The notes: generated by a model not told the origin, from the letters alone. 64,000 bases of DNA from Vescimonas cirricatena (GCF_020687045.1 NZ_JAJEPW010000008.1:1-64000), one strand, 5' to 3'. Positions 15,977 to 26,300 are shown, counted from the stretch's first letter. A program made the numbers and translations.

Positions 15977-18319
15977 ATGCTGAAAACACTGAAAAACATC
16001 CGCCGCAGAGATACGGATAAATTTATGATCCCTCACAGCGTGCAGGAGGTGATCCCCATCCGCACGGTCTGGAAAAGCGGTATTTTGCTTGTGGGGCAGA
16101 ACCGCTATAGCCGCACCTGGCAGTTTTCCGACATCAACTACGCGCTGGCCGGCGAGGAAGATCAGAAATCCATGCTGCTGGGGTACAGCGCCCTGCTGAA
16201 CCTCTGCGACAGTAACGCCGACACCAAGTTGAGCATCGTCACCCGAAAGCTCAACCGCCGTGATTTTGAGGAATACATCATGATCCCCTATGAAAACGAC
16301 GGCCGCGACCATTACCGCAAGGAATATAACGATATGCTGCTGGAAAAAGCATCCCACGCCAGCGGTATGATCCGCGACCTGTATATCACGGTGACGATCA
16401 CACGCAAAAGCTATAAGGAGGCCGAAAGCTATTTCGCCCGCACCGGTTCAGAGTATACGCTGGCGCTCTCCCGCCTCGGCTCGCGCTACACGGAGCTGGA
16501 TATGATGGATCGGCTGCGCATTCTGCACGGCTTTTTCCGTCACGGCGAGGAAGCGGACTTTCATTTCGACCCAAAGCTGTCCATGAAGCTGGGTCACAGC
16601 TTTAAGGACTACATCTGTCCGGACAGCTTTGAATTTGACCGGGACTGTTTCCGCATGGGCGACCGTTACGGCCGTGTGCTATTCCTCAAGGATTACGCCG
16701 CCTATCTGCGGGACGATATTCTCTCGGAGCTGTCCGGTATTGACCGGCCGATGATCCTATCTATTGATGTGGTACCGATCCCCATGGACGAGGCGATCCG
16801 CGACGGAGAAAGCCGTCTGCTCGGCGTAGAGAGAAACATCGTGGACTTTTTACGCAAGCAGCAGCAAAACAACAATTTCTCCGGCACAATCCCCTACGAC
16901 ATGGAAAAGCAGCGGGCGGAGATGAAGGAATTTCTTGACGACCTCACCTCCCGTGACCAGCGAATGCTTCTGGGCATGGTGACGCTGGTGCATACGGCGG
17001 ACAGCAAGCAGCAGCTGGACGCTGACACCGACTACATCCTCACCTCTGCCACACAGCGGATGTGCCAAATGGCCACGCTGCGATTTCAGCAGATGGACGG
17101 CCTGAACACAGCACTGCCCATTGGCGTGCGGAAAATTGATATTCTGCGCACCTTCACCTCGGAAGCGCTGGCGGCGCTGATGCCGTTCCGTGTGCAGGAG
17201 ATCATGGAGCCGGGCGGCATTTATTACGGTGAGAACGCCATCTCCGGCAATCTGCTGCTGTGCAACCGTGCAAATCTGCTCAACCAATCCACCATCATTA
17301 CCGGCGTACCCGGCAGCGGCAAATCTTTTTCGGCAAAGGAGCTGATCGTCTTTCTGGCGCTGGCCACGAAGGATGATATTTTGGTCTGTGATCCCGAGCG
17401 CGAGTATTATGCGCTGGGTCAGGCGCTGGGCGGTGAGGTCATCCGCATTGCGGCGGGCAGCCCCGACCATATCAACGCCATGGACATGGTGGAGGGCTAC
17501 GGCGATGGCGGCAACCCGGTAGTAGATAAATCCGAGTTTATCCTGTCCCTGTTTGAACAGCTTGACCGCGGCGGCATCGGCCCCTTGCAAAAGAGCATCA
17601 TCGACCGGTGCGTAGACGCCGTGTATGCGGCCTATAAGCGCGGCGGCCCTGTCCCGACGCTTCGTGTTCTCCGGGAAAAGCTGCTGGCACAGCCGGAGGA
17701 AGAAGCCCGCGATCTGGCGCTGGCGCTGGAGTTGTTCACCACCGGCAGCCTGGATGCCTTTGCCCATGAAACCAATGTGGACACCCAAAACCGCATCGTT
17801 ATCTATGACATTATGGATCTGGGGCGTCAGCTCAAAACCATGGGGCTTCTGATTATCACCGACGCTATGCTCAACCGCGTGACGGAAAACTGGCGCAAAG
17901 GCAAGCGGACGCACCTGTTCATCGACGAATTTCATGTGGTCTTTCAGAATCCGTACAGCGCGGATTTCTTTGATTCCGCATGGCGTCGCTTCCGTAAACG
18001 CGGTGCCTATCCCACCGCCATTACGCAGAATGTGGAGTATCTGCTGGATTCCGTTCAGGCCAGCACTATGCTGTCGAATTCCGAAATGCTGATCCTGCTC
18101 AATCAGGCTCCCAGCGACCGGGAGAAACTGGCAGCACTTTTGAACATTTCCCCGGAGCAGACCGGCTATATCACCAACGCCCCGGCAGGCTGCGGCCTTT
18201 TGCGCTACGGCGGCGCACTGGTGCCCTTCAAAAATCAGTTTCCGAAAGATACGGAGCTATACCGCCTTATGACCACCAAACCGGATGAGAGCATTATTGT
18301 GGGAGGAAATACGAAATGA
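15977..18319 (+). CDS. virB4: VirB4-type conjugation ATPase
   Basis: The 780-residue energising ATPase of the mating channel. The N-terminal half is the CagE/TrbE/VirB domain. The C-terminal half has Walker A ITGVPGSGKSFSAKE (about residue 447), DILVCDPEREYYALG, and Walker B THLFIDEFHVVF followed by TAITQNVEYLLDS. GAAGGAGG lies 6 nt before the ATG. It follows prgI by 69 nt. Confidence 0.96.
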   Translation: MLKTLKNIRRRDTDKFMIPHSVQEVIPIRTVWKSGILLVGQNRYSRTWQFSDINYALAGEEDQKSMLLGYSALLNLCDSNADTKLSIVTRKLNRRDFEEYIMIPYENDGRDHYRKEYNDMLLEKASHASGMIRDLYITVTITRKSYKEAESYFARTGSEYTLALSRLGSRYTELDMMDRLRILHGFFRHGEEADFHFDPKLSMKLGHSFKDYICPDSFEFDRDCFRMGDRYGRVLFLKDYAAYLRDDILSELSGIDRPMILSIDVVPIPMDEAIRDGESRLLGVERNIVDFLRKQQQNNNFSGTIPYDMEKQRAEMKEFLDDLTSRDQRMLLGMVTLVHTADSKQQLDADTDYILTSATQRMCQMATLRFQQMDGLNTALPIGVRKIDILRTFTSEALAALMPFRVQEIMEPGGIYYGENAISGNLLLCNRANLLNQSTIITGVPGSGKSFSAKELIVFLALATKDDILVCDPEREYYALGQALGGEVIRIAAGSPDHINAMDMVEGYGDGGNPVVDKSEFILSLFEQLDRGGIGPLQKSIIDRCVDAVYAAYKRGGPVPTLRVLREKLLAQPEEEARDLALALELFTTGSLDAFAHETNVDTQNRIVIYDIMDLGRQLKTMGLLIITDAMLNRVTENWRKGKRTHLFIDEFHVVFQNPYSADFFDSAWRRFRKRGAYPTAITQNVEYLLDSVQASTMLSNSEMLILLNQAPSDREKLAALLNISPEQTGYITNAPAGCGLLRYGGALVPFKNQFPKDTELYRLMTTKPDESIIVGGNTK

Positions 18320-18337
18320 GAGGTGCACAGAAACATC

Positions 18338-20032
18338 ATGGCGGATATTAAAACAAAAGAGTCGGTTCGGGGTACGGTCAAGACCATTGACCGTGCTGCC
18401 GTTGTCTCTGAACGCATCAAATCTGCCGCCGTTCGCACCAAGGACACTGCGGATACCGCTGAAAAAAACGCCGCTCCTGCGGAGACTTCTCCGCAGGAGT
18501 ACGGCGCACAGCAGATCAAAGATACCGTGCGCCGATGTGTGGCAGGAACCGAGGTTCAGCTGCAAAAACGCGGACGGCGCGGGTTTTCCGATGCGAAGCG
18601 CAATGCCGGTAAAGCACGGGACAACATTCAGAAATGCAAGGATGCGTTCAAGGGAACCCAGCCGAAAAAAGCCACACAGCAAGCGGTTCAGAAAGCCGGA
18701 AAGGGTACGCTCAAAACGGCACAGTCTGCCGGAAAGGGCTCCGTAAAGGTCGCACAGAAGGGGGTCAAAACCGCGCAGCAGACCGGGCGGGCAGCAGTAA
18801 AAACAGCGCAAACCACGGCTAAGACCGCCAAGGTGACGGCAAAGGCTTCCGCAAAAGCGGCGCAGAAAACCGTACAGGCGGCAAAGGCGGCAGCCAAGGC
18901 TACGGTACAGGCCGTTAAGGTTGCCGCAAAAGCCACCGTTGCGGCGGTCAAAGCGATCATTGTCGGAACAAAGGCGCTGATCGCCGCCATTGCCGCAGGC
19001 GGCTGGGTCGCGGTAGTCGTCATCCTTGTGCTTTGCGTGGTCGGGCTGATTGCCAGTTCCTGCTTCGGCATCTTCTTCTCCGGCGAGGATAGCGGCACGG
19101 GACAGACCATGCGGCAGGTGGTACAGGAGATCAACACCGATTATCAATCGCAGATCGACGATGCAAAAGCAGGCAGCACCTATGACGAACTGGAAATGTC
19201 CGGCTCCCGCGCCGTCTGGCCGGAGGTGCTGGCCGTTTATGCGGTGAAAACCACTGCTGACCCCGATGATCCGCAGGAGGTCGCCACGGTGGACGATAGT
19301 AAGAAAGTCATCCTCAAGGATATTTTCTGGCAGATGAACGACCTGTCTTCCCGCACGGAGAGCAAGACTGAGGATGTCATCACTGAAACCGACGACGGCC
19401 ACGGAAACATTGTGGAAACCGTCACGACGGTCACACGCACCTATCTCTATATCACGGTCAGCCACAAGACCGCCGAGGAAATGGCTGAGCAATTCGATTT
19501 CACCGCCGACCAGCGGCAGCAGCTTTCCGAACTGCTTGCCGAGGAAAACCGCAAATTGTGGTCATCCGTTCTCTACGGCATCTATTCCGGGGACGATGCC
19601 ATCGTTACAGTGGCGCTGTCGCAGGTCGGAAATATAGGCGGCGGACCATACTGGTCTTGGTACGGATTCGGCAGCCGTGTGGAGTGGTGCGCCTGCTTTG
19701 TCAGCTGGTGTGCCGACCAGTGCGGTTATATCGACACCGGTGTCTGCCCGAAATTTTCCGGTTGCGGAAACGGCGTGCAGTGGTTTCAGGAGCGTGGGCA
19801 ATGGCTGGACGGCTCCGCCAAGCCTGTTTCCGGCATGGTTATCTTCTTCGACTGGGACAACAAGGGCGGCTCCGGCCCCCAGGATGGGGAGGCTGACCAT
19901 GTGGGCATCGTCCAGAAGGTGGAGGACGGAATCATCTACACCGTAGAGGGCAATTCCGGAAACCTCTGCCGGGTGAACCGCTATCCCATAGGACATTACG
20001 AGATTCTGGGGTATGGTGTTCTGTGCCCGTAA
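18338..20032 (+). CDS. CHAP-domain cell-wall hydrolase of the conjugation module
   Basis: A protein of 564 residues expected to open peptidoglycan for the mating channel. Residues 1-70 are polar. Residues about 100-210 form a remarkable Lys/Ala/Thr/Gln repeat (KTAQ, KVAQ and AAKA units), likely one long helix. One transmembrane segment follows (GGWVAVVVILVLCVVGLIA). The C-terminal 140 residues are a CHAP amidase/endopeptidase with the catalytic Cys in EWCACFVSWCADQ and His in EADHVGIVQKV. The start at 18338 is used because the upstream GTG lies inside the probable ribosome site. Confidence 0.88.
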   Translation: MADIKTKESVRGTVKTIDRAAVVSERIKSAAVRTKDTADTAEKNAAPAETSPQEYGAQQIKDTVRRCVAGTEVQLQKRGRRGFSDAKRNAGKARDNIQKCKDAFKGTQPKKATQQAVQKAGKGTLKTAQSAGKGSVKVAQKGVKTAQQTGRAAVKTAQTTAKTAKVTAKASAKAAQKTVQAAKAAAKATVQAVKVAAKATVAAVKAIIVGTKALIAAIAAGGWVAVVVILVLCVVGLIASSCFGIFFSGEDSGTGQTMRQVVQEINTDYQSQIDDAKAGSTYDELEMSGSRAVWPEVLAVYAVKTTADPDDPQEVATVDDSKKVILKDIFWQMNDLSSRTESKTEDVITETDDGHGNIVETVTTVTRTYLYITVSHKTAEEMAEQFDFTADQRQQLSELLAEENRKLWSSVLYGIYSGDDAIVTVALSQVGNIGGGPYWSWYGFGSRVEWCACFVSWCADQCGYIDTGVCPKFSGCGNGVQWFQERGQWLDGSAKPVSGMVIFFDWDNKGGSGPQDGEADHVGIVQKVEDGIIYTVEGNSGNLCRVNRYPIGHYEILGYGVLCP

Positions 20033-20039
20033 CAAAGAA

Positions 20040-20072
20040 AATGGTGTCACCCCATCGGGTGGCACCATTTTT
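20040..20072 (+). terminator. Terminator of the transfer operon
   Basis: A 12-bp stem (ATGGTGTCACCC with GGGTGGCACCAT, one wobble pair) and a 3-nt loop, followed by TTTTTC, eight bases after the CHAP gene. Confidence 0.9.
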
Positions 20073-20165
20073 CTGAAAAGCAACGCAACAAACGAATTGA
20101 CGATAATGTGCTAAATAGTATAATGAATTTGTAGTAAACTCACGGAAAAGGAAAGCGTCTGTAGA

Positions 20166-20192
20166 TTTCGTAAATTTACCCCATTTGCGATA
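20166..20192. repeat. Inverted repeat, left copy, at the integrase 3' end
   Basis: These 27 bases are the exact reverse complement of 21577-21603. The copy forms the last codons (LSQMG, stop) of the integrase gene and 10 bases beyond. A recombination site at the 3' end of its own integrase is common in integrative elements. Confidence 0.9.
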
Positions 20193-21369
20193 GCGCTGCC
20201 AAAAGCTGTTGATATTGGAGCGTTTCCGGAAAAACTGACGGAGACGGTGACGGCGCAAATTCTGCGGCCAGCGCCGGAGCAAGGAAGCAAATGCTTTGGA
20301 TCACCCGCATTTTGTGCTCCAGGGACGAATGGACATAGACTTGAAGTGTAGTGCGGACATCCGCATGACCCAGCATCTCGCTCAGGCTCTTTACATCTAT
20401 CCCACGCTCCACACAGCGGGAGGCGTATGTGTGCCGCAGCGTGTGAAAATTTCGGTACGGGATACCCGCTGCTTTCAGCAAAGCCCGGTACTGATATTGC
20501 ATTGTCCGTGGCTCCATCGGCACATTTTTCCCAGTCAAGAGATAGTTTTCGCCGTTGGGATGGGACTGGACCAGCTTTTGCAGAAGGGCGGCCATGTCCC
20601 CCGGCAGCGGGATAGTACGCCGGGCGCTGTCACTTTTGGGCGGCAGCACCATCAGACTGGTGCGGTCCCCACTGCGGATGCGCTGTACGGTTTTGCGGAC
20701 ATGGACTACCCCATTCCGCAGGTCAATATCCTTATATTGCAGGGCGCACAGCTCCCCAAGACGCAAGCCGGTGTTCAGTGTCAGCAAAATGCCGATACCG
20801 GTTGTCGTCGGTTCGTCCATGATCATCTGTGCCAACCGCTGGATCTCGTCCGGATAGAAGATGTCGATCTGCTTTCGTCGATACGCTGGCAGCTCCACAG
20901 TCATCCCCGGACTGGGGCAGTCCAGCTTTTTGGCGCTGTATCTCAGGATGGACTTCAATAACACCCCCACGTCTCTGGCGCTCTTCCCGGAAAGACCGTT
21001 TTTCTGTAACCGACGAAGAAATTCGGAAATTTGGTTCGCCGTCAGTTGGCTGAGAAGAACGGCCCCAAAAACGGGCAGAATATAGTGTTTCAGTACATAG
21101 GTGTACCGGGCAAGGGTGGACCGTTTCAAGTCATCCTGCTTGTCCGCAAGAAACCGCTCCGCAGCCTGATTCAGTGTGAGCGAGGAAGCTGCTACCGGCG
21201 CTTCTCGACAGGCGTCCAAACATTTCTGCCGTTTCGCACGGCACTCCCGATAGCTTCCGGCATAAACATAGCCGTACTCGGCCCGGCCGGAGGGCGACCG
21301 TCCCCGGATATACCGCCCCTCCCACCGGCCATCTTTTCGCTTGTAAATGTTCTCTCCACGCTTCGGCAT
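20176..21369 (-). CDS. int: Tyrosine recombinase (integrase) of the conjugative element
   Basis: A protein of 397 residues with the Tn916-Int-like arrangement. An N-terminal arm-binding domain (GENIYKRKDGRWEGRYIRGR) is followed by a core-binding SAM-like domain (LTLNQAAERFLADKQ). The catalytic domain has Arg in NTGLRLGELCAL, HxxR in FHTLRHTYASR, His in GHADVRTT and Tyr in LQVYVHS. The start at 21369 gives a normal N-terminus; the frame upstream is not conserved-looking. It runs against the transfer operon and is flanked by inverted repeats. Confidence 0.95.
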   Translation of the reverse strand: MPKRGENIYKRKDGRWEGRYIRGRSPSGRAEYGYVYAGSYRECRAKRQKCLDACREAPVAASSLTLNQAAERFLADKQDDLKRSTLARYTYVLKHYILPVFGAVLLSQLTANQISEFLRRLQKNGLSGKSARDVGVLLKSILRYSAKKLDCPSPGMTVELPAYRRKQIDIFYPDEIQRLAQMIMDEPTTTGIGILLTLNTGLRLGELCALQYKDIDLRNGVVHVRKTVQRIRSGDRTSLMVLPPKSDSARRTIPLPGDMAALLQKLVQSHPNGENYLLTGKNVPMEPRTMQYQYRALLKAAGIPYRNFHTLRHTYASRCVERGIDVKSLSEMLGHADVRTTLQVYVHSSLEHKMRVIQSICFLAPALAAEFAPSPSPSVFPETLQYQQLLAALSQMG

Positions 21370-21576
21370 ATAGGCTCCTCCTTGACGATGTATTTGACGG
21401 CGTATTTTACTTGCATTTCCCGTTTTGACCGATACAGTTGGCACAAATGCGCTGAAACCGAGTATAACTATCATGCGTATTTGTAATTTGCATGAGATTT
21501 TGCTAAATTCCGGCAATACGGTCATTGACTTTTGCGGTGAGTGCCGATATAATATGGATGGTTAGATAGATTTAGG

Positions 21577-21611
21577 TATCGCAAATGGGGTAAATTTACG
21601 AAACCCCATTT
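21577..21611. repeat. Inverted repeat, right copy, with complete core-site arms
   Basis: Bases 21577-21603 repeat the left copy in opposite orientation. Here the site is also internally symmetric: AAATGGGG (21583-21590) and CCCCATTT (21604-21611) flank a 13-nt spacer. That is the layout of a tyrosine-recombinase core site. The left copy shares only one arm plus the spacer. Confidence 0.8.
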
Positions 21612-21689
21612 CCGGATTCCTATTCTATCATCCCCAACAAAGACCAAGTTGATTCTCGAAAACAAAATATGCGAGTCCGATGATGCTGC
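21612..21689. other. Short lead between recombination site and riboswitch
   Basis: No gene is seen. It probably holds the promoter of the cobalamin-riboswitch transcript, but no clear -35/-10 pair can be assigned. Confidence 0.3.
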
Positions 21690-21900
21690 ACGGCGGTCAT
21701 CCGAGCCGGAAACGGTCAGGTGATTGCCTAAAAGGAAAGGGGTGCAATGCCCCATGCGGTCGGCACTGTAAGCGCAAGGATATGATCGAGGCGGAAAACC
21801 GCTGGGGCGAAAGCCCGTCATTGCGAGAAAATCGTGAGAAGGTAGATCATAGACGCAGAGGAAACCCATCAAAGCGCAAGTCAGTAGAATTGTGTAGTTA
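21690..21900 (+). promoter_or_regulatory. Cobalamin (AdoCbl-type) riboswitch
   Basis: The conserved blocks of the B12 aptamer occur in the right order: the AAAAGGAAA box (21730-21738), a GGGGTGCAATGCCCC hairpin (21739-21753), CACTGTAA (21764-21771), a GAGAAGG segment (21836-21842) closing an ATTGCGAGAAAATCGTGAG hairpin, and the B12-box-like AAGTCAG (21878-21884). Spacing fits a full-length class I element of about 200 nt. It reads toward the DUF4430 genes. A covariance-model search was not possible, so the call rests on motif order. Confidence 0.75.
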
Positions 21901-22023
21901 GGACTCAGAGGCAGCGGGCGCTCTCTCCGTGGTGCTGATGGCAGGAGTGTACGCTGATGGCCCATTATGGGTTTATCGGCGTATTATTTTTACCACTTAT
22001 GAACACGGAGGAGGTATGCCCCT
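21901..22023 (+). promoter_or_regulatory. Expression platform region after the cobalamin aptamer
   Basis: This stretch links the aptamer to the first gene. It ends in TATTATTTTTACC and then an AACACGGAGGAGG ribosome site. GGCCCATTATGGGTTTATC can pair weakly. Either a weak terminator or occlusion of the ribosome site could be the switch; I cannot decide which. Confidence 0.4.
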
Positions 22024-22503
22024 ATGGCTAAGGTGGCGGGTGCTCAGAATTTTGACGGCAGGAACTGGCACGAACAGCACATCGCAAAACGGACACGGGC
22101 GGCTCTGGAGGAGCAGGACCGGGCCTTTGCGGAGCGTCATGCCGGGGATACGCTGGCGGAATTGGCCTGTTATCTGCGGCGCTGCGCCGGACATTGGCAT
22201 AAGTCCCCGGCTCCTTGTGAGATCGTCGGCGGAAGCTATATTGCCGAGCGGTTCGGCAGTTGGTCGGATGCTCTGCGGGCGGCGCACCTGAATCCCGTGT
22301 ATGGGCATCCGCACAATCGGTCGAATGGCCGGTATCAGCGAGAGATGAAGCGCCAGATCGAGTTGTACCGGGCGGAGCGGGACGCAAAACGGGCGGAACG
22401 GGAAAAGAAAAATCTGGAGCGCCAGCGGGTCAACACCGCACGGGCGGCAGCCAAGCAGGCGGACGAGCCTTGCGAGGCCGAACGGACGGAAGCGGTCCTT
22501 TGA
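22024..22503 (+). CDS. HNH-repeat (homing-endonuclease-associated) type protein
   Basis: A protein of 159 residues. Residues about 40-90 (LAELACYLRRCAGHWHKSPA, then IAERFGSWSDALRAAHLNP) match the DNA-binding repeat that accompanies homing endonucleases: a helix, a proline turn and FGSWxxAL-AAxL. No nuclease motif is visible. The C-terminal 60 residues are a very charged helix (RAERDAKRAEREKKNLERQR). It is the first gene after the cobalamin riboswitch, so it is probably co-regulated with the DUF4430 gene 90 bp downstream. Confidence 0.6.
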   Translation: MAKVAGAQNFDGRNWHEQHIAKRTRAALEEQDRAFAERHAGDTLAELACYLRRCAGHWHKSPAPCEIVGGSYIAERFGSWSDALRAAHLNPVYGHPHNRSNGRYQREMKRQIELYRAERDAKRAEREKKNLERQRVNTARAAAKQADEPCEAERTEAVL

Positions 22504-22592
22504 GGGGCGCTGACCGGGAAATTACTTTCGGTAAGCACGTTGCCGAATCGGCAGCGAGTTTATAATAAAAATTCTCTAAGGAGGAAAACATC

Positions 22593-23273
22593 ATGAAGAA
22601 AAGACTTTTGTCCCTGATCATGGCTGTCATGATGGTCGTTGTGCTGGTCGTCCCGGCCGCAGCTGCCACCACGGACACGACCAGCAACGGCACGGTGACC
22701 GTCTACGTCACCTACGGTATGTTTACCAAGGGTGGCTATGACACGGTTGCGAAGGCTCCCAAGGCTCAGGAGTACAACAGCGACGCAGCACCGACCTCGG
22801 ACAAAATCAACGCAAACTTCTACATCAACGCTTATACCCTGAGCATCAGCGACATCGAGGCTAACTACATGGAGACCACGCAGAGCCTGTATGGCGCACC
22901 TACCGAGAAGCCGGATTATTTCAAGGAGCCGAATCTGCTGGATGCTATTCTGGCTGCGTTCTTCGAGAACGGCATTGACATTACTGATTCCGACACCGTG
23001 TATGCAGGCTGGGATGACCACCCTGTGCGTGGCAATCCCGGTGCTTACATCAACTATGTTGCTCCGCAGTACCCCGTTTACAATGGCACCACCCAGAAAA
23101 CGATGGACGGCGTGCAGTACAATGTGTATAGTGGCGAAGGCTGGAACATTGCCTGCGGCACCAGCGCATCCAACATCAAGGCTCTTGATGCCTATGGCAC
23201 CAGCACTGCTCTGGAAGACGGTATGATTATCGTCTTTGACTTCAGCCCGTATCTGATTTACGATGTGCTGTAA
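22593..23273 (+). CDS. Secreted DUF4430 (transcobalamin-C-like) protein
   Basis: A protein of 226 residues with a signal peptide (MKKRLLSLIMAVMMVVVLVV, cleavage after AAAA/A near residue 25). The mature part has the DUF4430 outline: a beta strand (VTVYVTYGMFTKGG), the central helix LLDAILAAFFENGI, a Gly-rich lid region and the closing EDGMIIVFDFSPY strand. In vertebrate intrinsic factor and transcobalamin the same fold is the C-terminal half that covers B12. No anchor is present, so it should be released or held by partners. A strong TAAGGAGG precedes the ATG, and a terminator follows. Confidence 0.7.
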   Translation: MKKRLLSLIMAVMMVVVLVVPAAAATTDTTSNGTVTVYVTYGMFTKGGYDTVAKAPKAQEYNSDAAPTSDKINANFYINAYTLSISDIEANYMETTQSLYGAPTEKPDYFKEPNLLDAILAAFFENGIDITDSDTVYAGWDDHPVRGNPGAYINYVAPQYPVYNGTTQKTMDGVQYNVYSGEGWNIACGTSASNIKALDAYGTSTALEDGMIIVFDFSPYLIYDVL

Positions 23274-23305
23274 GTTGTTTCGCTAAAAAGCAATCAATCG
23301 TTTTC

Positions 23306-23345
23306 GGCGGGGTGGGGGCGGTCTCCGCCCTCATCCCGCCATTTT
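23306..23345 (+). terminator. Terminator after the small DUF4430 gene
   Basis: A long GC stem (GGCGGGGTGGGGGCGG with CGCCCTCATCCCGCC) and TCTC loop, followed by ATTTTT. Partial read-through to the giant gene 36 bp further on is possible. Confidence 0.85.
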
Positions 23346-23380
23346 TCAAAGACTATGAAAGTGTAGGTGGTACATAACAC

Positions 23381-26300
23381 ATGAAAAAGCGCTTTTTGGC
23401 CGGACTATTAACAGCTGTTTTGCTGGTCAGTCTGCTGCCGGTGAGTGCCTTCGCTTCGGAAGATGAGCAGAATAGCGGGCTAACAGCAGCGGAGCAGACG
23501 GAGACGACGCAGGCCGCAGAAATACCGGAAGCTGAACCGGACATACAGAATGTCCCGGCAGAAACAGCTTCGTCCGAAAGTTCGTCCGTCGATGTGACGG
23601 ACTTTTCTTTTTATGCGGTGCGGACTTGGCAGTCAAAGGGCTACTATGATCAGCGTTCAGAAAGCCGGATTCAGCTGACAGAAAAAGACGGCGAGTATAT
23701 TTTGTATGTGCCTGTGAATGGAATTAATGACCTCGGCAGGCAATGGGATTTGCGTGTGCAGGCCCCGCAAGGTTACACCGATACCTTCTATCTGTATTAT
23801 ATTACCTATCGTGATCTTAGCATTAAAGACGAGGGGACCAGCGCTAAAAGCGATGTTGGCTACTCCGTAAACGCCAGTTCTGAAACCTATACCACTGAGG
23901 ACGGCGAAACCGTTCAGAGTGTCCAAACAAATCTGATACATACAGCAACAAACACGACCTTTAAGTGGTCTGATACCATGACCCTGACATGGACAAAGGA
24001 TGGAGAAGAACAACACTGTAAGCTCCACATCGTGCCCTATTGCGATTTGGAGGAACCGACTCATCTGACCGTATCCACCATGAACGGGAATAAGATGGAG
24101 GGCTGCCCTCTGGCTCGGGTGGACGAGAACACCTACCGGACCCGGGCAGTTCAGGGCCGTACCACCAATATTAACCTGACACTTACGATGGACCGGTTCA
24201 AAGCCACCATCAACGGCACAGACTATGGCAAAGGAACCAGCTTTCCGGTAGATACCTCGGAAATCGGCACCAAGACCTATACTCTGGTCGTCAGCGACAC
24301 CGGAGAGCAGGCCGAGACCCGAAGCTATGAGATTATCATTGATACCATCAGTGAGGAGGATGACCTTGTTCCTCGTTTGGATACCTCGAAAACGACTAAC
24401 GGGGGGAAGGGGTCTCTCTACACTATCAAGACCGCCGATCAGGCCGAATTGAAGATGGTGCTGGATGAAACGCAAGCACAGAAGGTGCAGGCAGCAGGCG
24501 GAACCACCACCTATAGCTGGCAGGTGGGCGGTCTGGAGGTCTCCACCTCGGACAGCTACACAATAGAGACAAAGTACAAGTTTTCTATGGTGCAGGTGAA
24601 ATGCTTCATCACCAACACCGTGGATGGAGCAGAATGGACCAATCAATTTTTTATCAATGTAAAGAACTCAGTGCCGGGGGCTATTGACTATACCCCTACC
24701 GTCATTGTGACCAACGCCGGTACCGATGAATATACCGTGGGACATCCGGCCGGGAAATTGGAAGCGACTGTGGTAAAAGACGCCAATACGCCCGGTGGCA
24801 GCCTTCTGCGCTACCAGTGGTACAGCAAGGCGGAAGGGGCGACCAAATGGACGGCGATTTCCAAAGACGGTACCGCCAGCGTGTACTATCCGCTGACCAA
24901 CGAAGTGGGTACCACCTCTTATTGCTGTGTGGCCCGTGTGGCCTATGCAAATGCAAAAGTCCCCACCACCGTCCCGGAGGATGCCTGCGCCACCATCACT
25001 GTGAAAGCCCGTGAATGGGCCAAGGAAACGGGCATCACCGGCAGCGGCACACAGGATGACCCGTACACCCTCAGCTGTCTGGCGGGTTTTGAAGCCGTGC
25101 GGGACGAGGTAAATGCCGGTATCCCCCTGAAGGACGTTTACTTCAAAATGACGGCAGATGTGACCCTGCCTGCGGATTGGGAACCCATAGGCGGGCTCAA
25201 GGATCCCAACTATGTGGGGACGCTTATGAACCGTGCAGACATGGGCCGCCAGATGAACCCCTTCAGCGCAACGCTGGACGGTGACGGCCATACGCTGACC
25301 ATCGCCAAGGGCGGCAAATGTCTCCTGAAATATACCCGTGATGCCGTGATTAAAAACCTGAACATTCAGGGCGAGCGCATCGAGGGCAACGGCCTGCTGC
25401 AATACTACACCGTGGACTATGGCGAGGACGGCCTGTACAATACCGGCGTGCCCGATACCATTACCATTGAAAACTGCCATATCGTCGGAAAAACCAATAT
25501 CACGCAGTCCGGCTTTTTGGGCGGCTATGCCTCTGGAGCAAACCGTATCGTAATCAGCAACTGCTCCGTTGGCGAGGATGTGGTCATTGGCTGCGACAAG
25601 GATCAGGACCGTATCGGCTCTCTGGCAGGCGACTTTAACGGAACCATCGTGAACTGCACCAGCGCCGCCACCGTTTACGGCGTGAACCGTGTGGGCGGTC
25701 TGGTTGGCGCTAAAGGCCAGTCTATGGGCCTGTGCGATGTCATGAGCAGTTCCTTCACCGGCAAGGTCATCGCCACCGGCGACTATGTGGGTGGCATCAT
25801 GGGTGTCGGATATGTGGCAAATTCTGCCCCCAACTCCCCTTGGGCGCTTGTTCAGGGCTGCTTTGTCAGCGGCAGCGTGGAAGGCAAGGATTATGTAGGC
25901 GGCATTACCGGCGGTGAACCCGGCGTGCTCCAGTGCTGGGGCAACGGCGCAGGCGTTATCAGCGACAATGTGTTCTACGGTACACTTTCCGCCACCGGCA
26001 AGAATGTTGGCGCTATCGCCGGTAAGATCCGCTCTCTGAACAAATATACCGAGGTAGATAACAACTACTATCTGGCCGACTGCGGGGCCGAGAAGGGCAT
26101 CGGTGCCATCGACTTGGTGGACACGACCTGCAAGGATTACCCCGCCGTCGAGGATGGACGGTATATCTGCTCCAGAGAGGGTTACGAGGAGCCGCATTTC
26201 ATGGCTGGTGATTTCAGCCGTGAGGACGATCCCCTCGGTGCAGATGCGGATAAGCTCGCCAAGGCCGTGACGGCCAAGGAACTGACGGACGGCACCGTTG

